Shown piece by piece: positions 27,722-39,604 of a stretch of 64,000 nt of DNA (within the stretch, counting starts at the first letter, position 1; each line of letters starts with the position of its first letter). Location: the NCBI RefSeq assembly GCF_020382885.2, contig NC_058506.1, forward strand, positions 6,324,001-6,388,000, in the 5' to 3' direction. The notes beneath the pieces are model-generated. The model made no database searches and had not been told where the DNA came from. It saw nothing but the letters and a program-made list of their open reading frames with translations. This DNA is from Scatophagus argus. Its lineage: Eukaryota > Chordata > Actinopteri > Scatophagidae. A program made the translations under genes and the position numbers.

Positions 27722-30547
27722 TGGGAATACTACAGAATTTGTACAGTCCATGAACTGTGACTGTTATTTACTGTTGTGCATGAGTGAGCTTCTGAAATGT
27801 CAGTTTATGCACCTAAATGGAGATTAACTTATTTTATGTTATTTTAAAACTATGTGTTACTATTGCACAACATACTGTTTTTCCATTGCCCAGTGGGCAG
27901 GAAGCAGCTGCTGGCTGTAAGCAGCATGTTGATGCTTTCACAGACCAGTGATAATGAGAGTAAATAAGATCCCACACAGCAGATTCATTCCTTATCTCTG
28001 TATGTCCTACACTATAAATTGTTGCTTTTTTTCCGCACAATATTTGCACCCAAATGACAACATTTGTTAATAATTACTTAAAAAATGAGAGCTGGATGGG
28101 CAGGAAAGAGTAACCACTCACTCTCTTCTTCTCACTATGGCAAGACACTTCATTTATGTCTAATTCTTGAATTAAAACATTTACTTTCAAAGATAATGCT
28201 GTTTAGCTTATTTCAGGAGGTGGCAAGTAAAAGTAAAGGTATCTCTGCAATGCATTAACATGTGAATGACAAATTACTCATGACTCATGGCTCACTTATT
28301 GTTAAATTCTTGCAATGTGGTCAAACTTGGTCAAAATGTGTGTTTTTTTGTTTTTTTTAGAAAATATTAGTTGTTAATTGTGAAAAGATTATAAAAAGTG
28401 TTTTTTGGCCAGACAAGACTGGATAATGGCCTTTTATGCACAATGTCATTATCCCAAATGTAAATGATTCTGAGGTGAGACTTGGATTGTAGCTGAAGAA
28501 AACATGGATGTTAGATTCTCCAACCTTGAACTGAACATCGTGTACTTTTTACCCAGACTGTGAGAAAGAGGCAGACCTGCCTCTTGGATATACCTAATGA
28601 ATGGACTCACTGTTCTGCTCAGCCAAGGCTTTACACAAGTTTTGAACCCTACTCCCCTGGTGGTGCATCCAGCTCAGCTTTAATGTCCTGCAGAAGTCAG
28701 TGAACTCAGCAATATAACAGAGACCAGATCAGGTCTGTGGACAGACATTGATTGTCATTGATTTTATTGTTTGTCAGCTTGACCCTACACAGACTACTTT
28801 TTAATAGAAGACAATTTACTAAGGAGTCCAGGCTAAAAATCAAATAATTTTGTAACTATTCACCAACTCATGTATTGTCACTTTCATTCTATTAGAAATT
28901 TTGTTGCAAGCTAGTCAATGACGCATGCACAGCTGGCAATTATAACCTCACGGTTCAGTGAGTTAGTGGCATCATCTTACCTTAAACACGCTCACGCCTT
29001 CTACTTACAGTTCAGTTCAAATTCAGATTCACTGTGGCAAGTTTGCTTGGTCCGTGATGGAAGTTTCTTGTTTAAAAATCTTCTCATCGTTACAGCGGAT
29101 TTACAACTCGATGAGGGAAATTAGAAATGAAAACAAAAACACCTGGGCTGACACATCTGACAAGTGTTAGCAGCTACATCTAGAGGTCACAAAGTTATTT
29201 TTACTGAATGCCGTAACAATGCCATACAACTTTATTGTAACTTTATCACATGCCCTCTTTGGGATCCCTCATTATAACACCCTTCATCTTGGTGATATAA
29301 ATATTCATCAATACATCACGTGCATGCATGTGAATGTTAGTTGCCTCTTCTAACTTTCCATTGCATTGGCCAAACTGTCACAGCAGTGTTGGGTTGCCAT
29401 TGATTGTCACTGGATCTGAGCCATATTACATTGATTTAGGGAAAGCTGCCGGCGGCAATGAAGATACGTGGTGCAAAATTACAATGATAACAGATTAGAC
29501 ACTTGTATCACACCATAACGTTATGCTTTGTGTTGTCTTATATGTTTCCTGACATATGAAAATGGTTTAAGTCTGAGTGGTTTAAAATAACATCAGGATG
29601 CCTTGTGATGTGCAACTGCATTTGTCCCGCTATTGGAGTTCAATGTGTTTCTCGGTAATTCTGATTTATTAGATTGCTCAGTGCACTGACGTAACAGGGA
29701 CATTCTAGTCAATAACTTAACACTTTGTAATTACCGTGAATACTGTAAGCAGCACAGTTTTTTTGTACCTCTGACCTTCCCCCATGATGACAACCATAGG
29801 TAGAAAATGACCTTTGTGATGAACTGTTAACATCTGGAGTGAAGATTTATAATTCATAAGTCTACTTTTTCACAATAATATTTTCACTCTGACAAACAGC
29901 AAGTACTAATATATACTGACTAGTGAGACATTACTTTGTGAATATTCTAAAAATGTAAATATTACAAGAAGATAGTGGGAGACATCTAACACCCAGCCAC
30001 TACCATACCTTAGGTTATGCAGGCTCACCTCAGCAGCAGTTTACCTTTGACATTCTTTCCCTTACTGCATATAATATGTGACTCTGAAATGTTGGGAGAT
30101 GGTGTTTTTGGGTTAGTGACTCATATCTTAGACATCAAACTGCAAAAAGTGTGCTGTCACATTAATGATCAGTGGTTTGATTGTTTTATTAAACAAAATC
30201 TGAAATCTGAATGTATTTGATTAAATACTTGCAATATTGTTAATCCTTTTTATTTTCTTAAACTGTTTTTGAAGGTTTGTATTTATAGTTTATGCAAATG
30301 TATAGTACATATTATTATTATTCTGTTTATTGTGCTGTGTATATATACACATATTAATGTATGTTACTTATTCATGTTGGAGTCTTTAAAGTACACGCAT
30401 AAGTCATCATATACAGAACATTATACAGTAGTGTCAAATGCAGCTAGTAGCTCTGTCCGGGGGGGTTATTGATGTGTAAGTGGATGTCACGTGTCCCTCC
30501 CACTTCTATTAGAAGGTGCCTCACAGAGAAAGACTCACTGAGTTTCA
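27722..30547. other. intergenic, zfpl1 to His-rich gene
   Basis: This is about 2.8 kb of AT-rich DNA with no supported exon. A CACGTG E-box lies at 30488-30493, about 55 bp before the first ATG of the next gene, and may belong to its promoter. No TATA box or CpG cluster is evident. Confidence 0.6.
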
Positions 30548-33500
30548 ATGGACACAACAGCCTCATCAGAACGTAAGTACATGTGCTGGCTCTATGGTAG
30601 ATTAGAGACAAATATTCTTCTCTTAATTAACTCTAACTGAATTAATTCTCCCTCTCTGTTTCATATTGTTGCTTGTACCTTTACTAAGATGCATTTTGAC
30701 CAAAAAAGTTTGTATGGGACAAATATTTTACATTTTTACCTCGTGTAGGCCTGTATTCATTATGTTGCACAATTGTGTTTTATTAATACTTTAGTTCAGC
30801 TCACAATTAGAGCATGAATGAAAACAGTTACCATGGTTCTAATTTTGCAGATGTTTTCTAAATGTATCTATAAAAAAGCATGCTGAATTGTGTTATTATG
30901 TTTAAATATAGAAAATATTTTTCTAGAGAACAGTATTGTTTCTGAGGACGACTCTCAGCCGCGCCACCGTTTGTTGGAGAATCTTTGCAGTTCTTCATAT
31001 CCTGATCGGGACACTGAAGGCATCAAAAGTTGCGAGGCCGAAATGTGTGACCATCAAGAAAGAGACCACAAGTATGGAAAGACTGCTAACTCAAAATCTC
31101 AACAAATGAAGCACCATCGCCAAAATCAAAGCCATCACCGTCACCGTAACCAGCAAAACATACATCAGTCAGATGATAGTCAAGAGTAAGTTTGGACATA
31201 TCATATCCAAGTTTTGTGTATGAAATCTGTTCTTAGTTTTAAAAAAAGATATTTAATTTTTTTATATATATTTTGCTGTAGTAAGAGTTCATTTGTTATA
31301 CAATTTTAACTAACACATTCTCATTATCATAAGCTATCATCAGCCTTGTATAAAGATACTGTGCATTTTTAACATCCATGTTTTTTTTTTTTGAAAACAG
31401 CACCCATTCAACGACTGAGGACAGCGTTTTCAGTGATCATCACCCCGACCATCGATACGAGTTTGATCATGACAAGACTCGTCATTCCCACTCTCACCAT
31501 TACCATCGCAAGGAAAACCATCGTCATGTTTCTCTTTCAGAAACTCCCTTGAGTTCCTCAACTGGTTCCTCTTCATCCTCTTCTTCCTCGTCTTCATCAA
31601 CATCCTCTTGCTCCTCCTCTTCTTCCTCCTCTTCTTCCTTTTCTTCCTCGTCTTCCACGTCCTCCTCTAGCCTGTCCTCTGAGACTAGCAGTGAGTGTTT
31701 CGATAGCTATGCACTGAAGAAGCTCCAGCATTCACAGTCCTGTACTGACATTTCCAGGAAACACAAGTACTTTGAAGAGGGAGATGATACGGCCCCTTTG
31801 ATAGATAAAAGTGGTTATCCAAATAAACTCCCACCCAAACAGGAACAAGAGAAAGGAAAGCCCTCTCACAGTGGCTCTACTCAGGGCACCTTAAAGAACA
31901 CGCGGAGGATTACAAGAGGCTTGGGTAATGATGGAAGTTTCCGCAAAGCTAAATCACTTGAGGCTCTCACTGGACCCAATGAAAGAGAATGGCATGGAAA
32001 TGAAGAGGGAAATGAAAAAGAGAGGAGAAAAGGTGAGGCCATGAAGAATTTAATCAAGGAAAAACAGAAGTTCTCTGCCTTCCTTAATGAGATCACTCGG
32101 CAGGTACTCAGCCCGATGAGACTCACCACTCTTGGGGTCACTGATGCACAAAGACCCAGCAGTCCCGGGCAGGCTTCTGTTAGATCCAGTAAGGCCAACA
32201 GCAGCACCGAGAAACTCAGACAGCAGAGGAGTCGACCTACCAGTCCAGATTCTAATAGCTCTAGTAAATACTCCCATACCAGCAAACACTCCTGCAAGTA
32301 TTCCCATACCAGCAAGAGTGGAATTTCTCGCTCTAAATCTTTCCACCACCATCATGGTCACTGTTCTGCAGACCCTCACCATCACAAGCATCACAAGGCC
32401 AGAAATTGCACTGATGTTAGCTGTTTGAAAAGACGTCACTCATGGTCTCAAATTCCTCAACATCGCTCTCATTCACCTTCTTATAAGCACCATCACAATT
32501 CTGGCCATCATCATCACTATCACAGACACCACCACAGTCCTGCCTGTCATCCTGCAGACCACTGCAGCGCAACTCATCATCACCACGAAGACCACCACAG
32601 TTCAGGCCATCATCATCGCCATGGGGACCATCACAGTCCAGGCAATCACCATCAACATGGAGATGACCACAGTCCAGGCCATCATCCTCACCATGGAGAC
32701 CACCACACTCTAGGTCTTCATCATCATCACCATGAAGACCACCACAATCCAGGTCATCATCATCATAACCATGGAGATCACCACAGTCCAGGCCATCATC
32801 ATCACCACCAAAAAGACCACCACAGTCCAGGCCATCATCATCATCATAACCACGGAGACCACCACAGTCCAGGCCATCATCACCATGAAGAACACCACAG
32901 TACAGGCCATCATCCTCAACATGAAGACCAACACAGTACACACCATCGTCATCAACATGGAGACCACCACAGTACACACCATCGTCATCAACATGGAGAC
33001 CACCACAGTCCAGGCCATCATCATCACCATGAAGACCACCACACTCCAGGCCATCATCATCATCACCATGAAGACCAGCACAGTCCAGGCCATCATCATC
33101 ACCATGAAGACCACCACAGTACAGGTCATCATCAACATGAGGACCACCACAGTCCAGGCCATCATCATCACCATGAAGACCAGCACAGTCCAGGCCATCA
33201 TCATCACCATGGAGACCACCACAGTACAGGTCATCATCAACATGAGGACCACCACAGTCCAGGCCGTCATCATCACCATGAAGACCAGCACAGTCCAGGC
33301 CATCATCATCACCATGGAGACTGCCACAGTCCAGGCCATCACCATCAACATGATGACCACCACGGTCCAGGCCATCATCACCACCATGAAGACCACCACA
33401 GTCCAGGTCATCATCACCATGAGGACCATCACAGCCCAGGCCACCATCATCATCACCACCATGAAGACCACCACAGTCCAGGTCATCATCACCATGAGGA

Positions 33501-36500
33501 CCATCACAGCCCAGGCCACCATCATCATCACCATGAAGACCAGCACAGTCCAGGCCATCATCATCACCATGGAGACCACCACAGTCCAGGCCACCACCAT
33601 CAACATGACGACCACCACAGTCCAGGTCATCATCACCACCATGGAGACCACCACAGTCCAGGCCATCACCATCAACATGAAGACCACAACAGTTCAGGTC
33701 ATCATCATCAACATGGAAACCATCACAGTTCAGGCTATCATCATCAACATGGAAACCATCACAGTACAGGTCATCATCATCAACAGGAAGACCACCACAG
33801 TCCAGGCCATCACAAAGTACAACATTCTGAATCATATGTCAGCCAGCCCCTCCCCAAAAACAATGACGATGACCATGATGACCTTGATGACCACAACAGT
33901 AATTTAAGTCCAACTTCACGCAGGAAGCAGGAATCTGCTACTTCACCCAGGAATACTAGTAGCCCCTCTAGTCAGGAAGAGGAACAAACAAACTTCACTG
34001 GCTCATCATTACATAAAGTATGACATTTCTCTCAGGGTTTAGAGTATATTCATTTGTGAAATCCCTCCTTACAGTATGTCTATAAAGTAATTATTGCAAA
34101 GTCAATAGTTTCCTGTGTTATAACTGCTTAATTAACTGGTTATGTAATAATGTTCCACTCATTTTCTTACTTATTGATTTGGGCTTCAGACTGCATGTGA
34201 CTGTGTACTAGATTAATTATTACAGAACAATAGATTAGTTATATTGAACAAACTAATGGTAATCAAACTGACATTTCAAAATTGATATTCTTTGTTCTTT
34301 TTTAATTTTTTCCAATACAGGAAAAGACACATGAACTGGGAAGAATCATGTAAGGGCCATGGCATTCTTTCAGGCTTGTTAGCTGATAAAAGTCATAGTC
34401 TAATATTTTACATAGATAAATTGGTTGCTCACTCAAATTATTTTCAATGTCAATATCATAGAATATCAATATCACAGAAAACAATGGCCTGTTTTACAGC
34501 CAACATGTACAATTTTATCCTCTATAATTCTATCCTAATAGGATACTACAGGAGCAGAATGTAGGACTGCACCAAAGTTTGCTGAAGACAGCAGTGAGGA
34601 TGGAGTGTTTAGGAGAGGAGTTCATGAGCAGCCAAAAGCTTTTGGAAATGGAACTTCAGAGGACACGCATGGAGCTTAGCAACCTCTCAGAGAGGTTTAA
34701 GAGGTAAAGAAAGCACAGACAACACTTTGAGTCATCTTGAATGTAAGACATTAGAAAACTGATGTGTGGGTTTCATTGTCTTTGAGCATGCGTTTAGATT
34801 ACATTTGCTCTAAAGTACAACACTGGATTATGCTATGCTTTTGCCATGGATATGCTAAAAAAATTGCACTATACTGAAAGAAAAATCCTTTTTATGTTTT
34901 ATTAGGGGAATATCAATTTATGCTCTTCAGTAGACAGTTTAGGATCCCACATATTAAACTTAACCTGCAGAATCAGCTCACTCCTTATTCACTTAACCTG
35001 TCAAGCAAAGTCAGACTCATTCTTTTTTAATGTGTAGTTAGTCAGGATATCTAACAACAGTTGTGGATGCTTGCACTGAAAGTCTGTTACTATGTGTATT
35101 TTAATAGACTGGACTTCTTCTTACTAACTTCTCTTTTTGTGTATATGCCTTATTTTAGACTACACGACAATTGCTCCTCCACACAACAGACTAATAATCT
35201 TCTAGAGCAAAAGCTTCATTCAGTGGTGAGATTGGATGCATTTTTATGTTTCTTGTGCTTGAGCTTAATGATCAGAAATAAGACAATGGTTATTAAAAAC
35301 AAGGATACTTTTTCCACTGGATTATTAAAGTTGCCTGAGCAGTAAAAGTTACTGACGCCCTGGGGCAGGGATACCTCATCCCATTTACTGAAGGTTCGTC
35401 TGTAATAACCACCTCATGTTATTTTGTGTCAGGCCCAGAGAATGGAAGGAGAACGTGAGAGGCTGAACCTGCGTATTTCAGCACTGACAGAGAAGCTCGC
35501 TGAGGCAAAATTTGCCAACAGTGTGGAAACATTCAATGTGAGCTCTTTAACTTGTTATCAACTTCTAGGTGGAGGCAGTTGCTTCACAAACATATTCAGG
35601 GGCAAGGAATGAAAATATTCTGGGATTTCTGTTTACTACTATAAAAAAAGAAAGAAATATTGATAATCCTCTATGAGTATCTGTAATGCACATATAGCAT
35701 TAATATGATTTTTTTTTATTCACCTCTTCTTTATTCATAATTACTAAGCTAATGTGATTGTAATCTCTATCTATCTATCTGTAGGTAACATCAGTGCTAC
35801 ACAAAACTGATCTCCATTTTCAGTCAGATGATGGCATTAATCAGATAGTTCCCCCCATCGCCCCCCCTCCGGCTCAGTTTATGGACAGTCATAACTATGG
35901 AAAGGCCAAAGCCAGTGGGCGGGAGCAATGTCTAGGTTCAGTTCCAGAGGAAGAGGAATCTGACTGGTCTGAGATGGGAGAAGAGGCTCCACGTTTTATA
36001 CTGACAGGATCAAACAGATGTCAAGCATGGAGACTCCAAGAAGGAGACATTGACAAAGACAGTGAGTCAGGGGGTGAGGACATTGTCAGACCACACTCTC
36101 CGCGCCCACTGCAAATACCTCATCTCCAGTTCACCATCCACAGTGAGAATCTGTCTGAGGGCAGGACAGGTGAGGGCACTTACAGGATCACTACAACTCC
36201 GAGTCTTGGCTCTACTATCCTGATCCGGTCAGCTAGCCTGGAGGAAATCCCTCTTGGGCGCCATCACATACAGAAGGAGCTAAGAGGTACAGAGGCCATG
36301 ATGGACCTTCACCACCGAGGAGACGAAGCCATTGAAGATTTGGATAATGAGATCATTCATCACTGGAGAACAAATGACGACAGGGGTGTGGGTATTGGGA
36401 GCAGAATGTCAGAGACAGATAGCGGTCTGGCCAGCCTGCAATCAGCTGAGCGGATGCTCAACCAGTTCATATGTGAACCACTACCTGGGCAAGGGAAAGA

Positions 36501-36579
36501 TCAGGGCAGGGCTGAAGTACAGGGCTGGACAGGAGGGATCCCGGATGAGGTGCTGAAAGGGGAGCGAACACAGCTGTGA
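30548..36579 (+). CDS. histidine-rich, serine-rich coiled-coil protein, TJAP1/BEGAIN-like
   Basis: I do not recognise this gene as a named orthologue. The eight coding exons are 30548-30572, 30927-31185, 31401-34017, 34321-34349, 34542-34703, 35159-35225, 35433-35537 and 35785-36579. All phases agree, giving 1352 aa. Order along the protein: an acidic/basic N-terminus, a serine run (about 147-192), a basic segment with KEKQKFSAFLNEITRQVLSP, and a Ser/Lys/His segment. Then come 34 tandem His-rich units (about 491-899) and a coiled coil (about 970-1085) containing LLEMELQRTRMELSNLSERF and TNNLLEQKLHS. The acidic C-terminal region contains DSGLASLQSAERMLNQF. The coiled coil resembles the leucine-heptad region of TJAP1 and BEGAIN (LE.EL..., .QR.N..LE.KL). 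That is my recollection of the families, so the relationship is tentative. The exon 3 donor (AAA|GTATGA) is the weakest junction; unspliced, it would stop at 34023. A cytoplasmic, junction or scaffold role is inference only. Confidence 0.85.
31555..31690 (+). repeat. serine-coding low-complexity tract
   Basis: TCx-rich sequence (TCCTCTTCATCCTCTTCTTC type) encodes about 40 serines interrupted by Thr, Cys, Phe and Leu. Codons are mixed TCT/TCC/TCA/TCG/AGC rather than one expanded triplet. Confidence 0.9.
32587..33813 (+). repeat. 34-unit His-coding minisatellite (about 36-bp unit)
   Basis: A 1227-bp in-frame tandem array lies inside exon 3 of the His-rich gene. Unit consensus is E/G-D-H-H-S-P-G-H-H-H-H-H, encoded by about 36 bp. 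Units range from 33 to 42 bp through gain and loss of CAT/CAC codons. I counted 34 units, with length changes always in multiples of three. Variants include HSTHHRHQH (units 10-11), HHSTGHHQH (units 15 and 18) and DHHGPG (unit 22). The unit lacks stops in several frames, so long spurious frames run through it on both strands. Confidence 0.95.
35766..35780 (+). repeat. (TCTA)n tract serving as polypyrimidine tract
   Basis: A short TCTA microsatellite lies immediately before the GTAG acceptor of the last exon of the His-rich gene, in the place of the usual pyrimidine tract. Confidence 0.8.
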
Positions 36580-36816
36580 TAGAAACATGAGTGCAGTGTT
36601 TACTGTGTCTGAAATCATAATTTACTTTGATCTTAATCAATTTGAAAAGTGATGCTCTCTTTCAGCGGCTCAGCAGTTCAGCCATCCTAATTAACATGTG
36701 GTTTGAACAGAGCTGACCTTTGTAGTCAAACTGTAAGACGTGGTGGATTTACTTTGATAGCCCGTCTCATTTGAACATTTTTCAAAGCTGTGCTTCCTCA
36801 TTTGTTTCGCAATAAA
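36580..36816 (+). other. probable 3'UTR of His-rich gene with AATAAA
   Basis: Non-coding sequence after the TGA ends at an AATAAA at 36811-36816. A second AATAAA lies at about 37401, so alternative longer ends are possible. Confidence 0.55.
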
Positions 36817-37974
36817 AATCTTCTACATTACATGCATTCAACACACATTCGCACTTCTAACCAAACTCTCAAAATTAACATTTGTAACATATGTATTTAG
36901 ATATAAAGTATATTTTCTGTACCTTGAAACTTCCTCTAAAGCTTCCGTAATTTGGTTATTTAATAGCTAAATATAAATGTGTATTTCTGTTGTATAATTG
37001 CAGGTATAGTCATTTCCTTTTGGGTCCTTTAATCTCTGCAGAGTACAAAAGGTAGTTATTATATTGGTCTTTTGCTTTATTGCATGAAATATTATCTGTT
37101 TGAATAAGGTATACTTCTTGTGTAGGCAGTCATAATTATGCTTTGATTAAAGATATATACTGTGTCAACCACAATCTAAAAACAACAGTGGTTCCCTGTT
37201 AAGCATAGTCTTAGTAGCCATGTATTATATAACATAATGTAAACTTACAAATACAGGTATGTACTACCTTTGAGTATACAAAAGTATTGTCCTGTCCTGG
37301 CATAAAACATTTTTTTCCTCTGGTAACTGGCCTAAAAAAATGCTTGTAATTTCTCACACATGTGTAAATGTCATCCATTTAACTCTGTTTATGTAACATC
37401 TAATAAACTACAGTGACTCAACTGTCTGCAATGTTTTAGTTCTGGTCATTCTTCCTTGAAAGGAACTGTATCAATCTAGGAAGTTGCCCAAAGTTTAAAT
37501 ACAGAGGAGAGGTTCTTGAGAGTTACAGCGAATGACAGACAGACTGATCAGAAAGAGGAGACGCGATGCTGAACTAAACTTCTGTGAGACAGTGGTTTGA
37601 TGACAAGCTATATAAATATAGCAGATGAGACACTCTAACTTGTTCAGCAGGCTGAACTGACTGAGTCTGGAAAGTCTGAGCCCATCTCTTTTAAGGAGGT
37701 CCTTGAGATTGTAGCTGGGTAGGATGTCAGGATGGAATTTTCCAGCCTCAGTACTGGACCTTGTCCATGTTTCAGAGCAGTGGTCCAGCTCTTTGCTGTT
37801 TCAAAAGAGGTCATAAGAGCGTTTTATGTAAACGGACAAGGGATATGAATATGCCATTGCAATTGTTTTTACTACTATTTGACTATTATTTTTATTCAAT
37901 TTAAGCAAATCTTAATGTGCTGATTTGTTATTGCTCGTGACAGTGTGTGTGTGGATCCGTTGTGGGGACAAAAA

Positions 37975-38021
37975 TGTGTGTGTGCGTGTGTATGTGTGTG
38001 TATGTGTGTGTGTGTGTGTGT
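37975..38021. repeat. TG microsatellite
   Basis: TGTGTGTGCGTGTGTATGTGTG and further TG units, about 47 bp with CG and TA interruptions. Confidence 0.95.
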
Positions 38022-38039
38022 TAGCTCTGTATGGCTCTG

Positions 38040-38330
38040 GACTGAAATACCTCAGCATATTGAATAGTTTGCCATGAAATGATGAACAGACATTGATGTT
38101 CCCATTCAGAATGAATTGTAATAACTTGATGAAACACCATCATCAGGTCAAACTTTGTATTGTTACCAAATACTTGCAAAACTTTAAGCCGACATTCCCA
38201 TCAGAACCAGCTGAACACTGTTTGTTTGTACCCTGAAGTCTTAGCATATTAACACACATTATCTCTGACACAGCCTCACAGAGCTGCATGGGTGTAGACT
38301 CTTAGTCATGTTTTAAAAAGTTTAATTCTA
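38040..38330 (+). repeat. teleost interspersed repeat, copy C
   Basis: TTTGCCATGAAAT, CAGACATTGATGTTCCC, CAGAATGAATTGTAATAACT, CATCATCAGGTCAAACTTTG, ACTTGCAAAACTTTAAGC, then CAGCCTCACAGAGCTGCATG and GTAGACTCTTAGTCATGTTT occur in that order. These blocks align with copies A and B. The internal GTTAGCATGCT segment is largely deleted here. Confidence 0.75.
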
Positions 38331-39171
38331 AATCAATGTAGAACAAATGAATGAATGCTTACAGTGTAGTTTGGGTACTTATTGGGAGCTTTCAGTTCTG
38401 ACTGACTCTTTGTCGCATGCAGGACATGAACTACATGTCCCAGCTGGTTACAGTGAGCGTTACGAAGGCTAAAGGATGTTGTCCTTTTGTGACTCCAACC
38501 TGGACAAGCAGGAAAAACATATATGGTGAGTGAATGATGGATGAAGAACTGGCATGTGGTTTGCATAAAAAGAAACGGTAGTAAAAGTTTCGGGGTGGCA
38601 AAAAGAGCCTCTTCTTGCTGTGCTGATTTTGCCTGAAACTAGCTGACATCCTGCAGACAAACAAACCTTGTGATTATATTCATCCCTCTGAGCTCCTCAT
38701 GGCTACTACAGAAACCTTTTATCACTGTGACTTATTTGACTGACAACATTCTTCATTTGTTCTTACTTTTAACTCTTCCTTTCGAATTCATGCATAATTA
38801 TTAGAAACAAAAATTAGGGAATAAATAAAATGCCTAAAATAAATTGTTCTGAACAAATGTTAATTGAAACTGATCTGAACACATATCTTGTTTTTATCAA
38901 GTTTCTTTGACTTGAATGGTTTTTCTTTGACTTGAATGAATTCCAGTTCATGTGTGCATTTGAAGTTGTGTCATTATGATAAGTGGTACACATTTAATAC
39001 CTCATAACAATATCCACCTCCCTGTCAGCTTCAATTTGTTTTGTCATCCATGTATCTCTGTATGAGTATGAGTGATGAGTGCTGAGCAGACAATGGCCTG
39101 GATTCACAGACCAGTTTAAGAGGATAGGTAGGCATTAGTGATAAGACGCTCCCAGTATTCAGGTTTGCCAA

Positions 39172-39208
39172 ATCCAGTGTGCCAAATCCACTGTGTGGCA
39201 CACTGGAT
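39172..39208. repeat. 13-bp inverted repeat upstream of rom1
   Basis: ATCCAGTGTGCCA (39172-39184) and TGGCACACTGGAT (39196-39208) are exact reverse complements. The left part also overlaps a direct duplication of TGCCAAATCCA. Confidence 0.85.
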
Positions 39209-39604
39209 GGTACATAGTGGTCGGTGGAGATACCTGGACTTTTTTTCAGCACTTTGGGGAGACAAATAAGGTAAACCTTGTTGTTTCACTTTGAGATGCA
39301 ACTCTCTAAAATGTTCTGAAGATTTTTGCACCAACCTCTTTGACATTTTCTATTGTTGGATTAAAGTTTGTTGTCACAAAGCTGTTTTAAGTGTGTTTTT
39401 AATTGTGCTCGCTTTGTTGGTACTGGTTTATTTTCCAAGTTCAGTGTTGAATTTTGATTTTGTCATCTTCATCTTTGAGTCTTCAGAGTCATGCCTCTCA
39501 CCTGTCCTCCTTACTCACAGACAAAGCACAGCATCGTCCCGTGTTGCCTCGTCGCTCTCCTTCCCCTATTCCCCCGGTAAGACTCAGATTCCCTCGCTAC
39601 AACC

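Larger units (their letters stand above)
36817..39518. other. intergenic, His-rich gene to rom1
   Basis: No exon is supported. The interval contains a TG microsatellite, copy C of the teleost interspersed repeat, a 17-bp direct repeat (TTTCTTTGACTTGAATG at 38902 and 38922) and an inverted repeat at 39172-39208. GGATTA at 39358-39363 is the reverse of the OTX/CRX core TAATCC, of possible interest upstream of a photoreceptor gene, but short enough to be chance. Confidence 0.55.

Noticed and set aside
32417-33835. 472-codon and 325-codon open frames on the - strand through the His array
   Set aside because: They are the complement of the CAT/CAC minisatellite, consist only of the repeat unit, and have no splice or start context. 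The + frame is supported by matching splice phases on both sides.
32732-33907. 391-codon Thr/Ile-rich frame on the + strand
   Set aside because: It is a frame-shifted shadow of the same repeat. It lacks compatible junctions to neighbouring exons.
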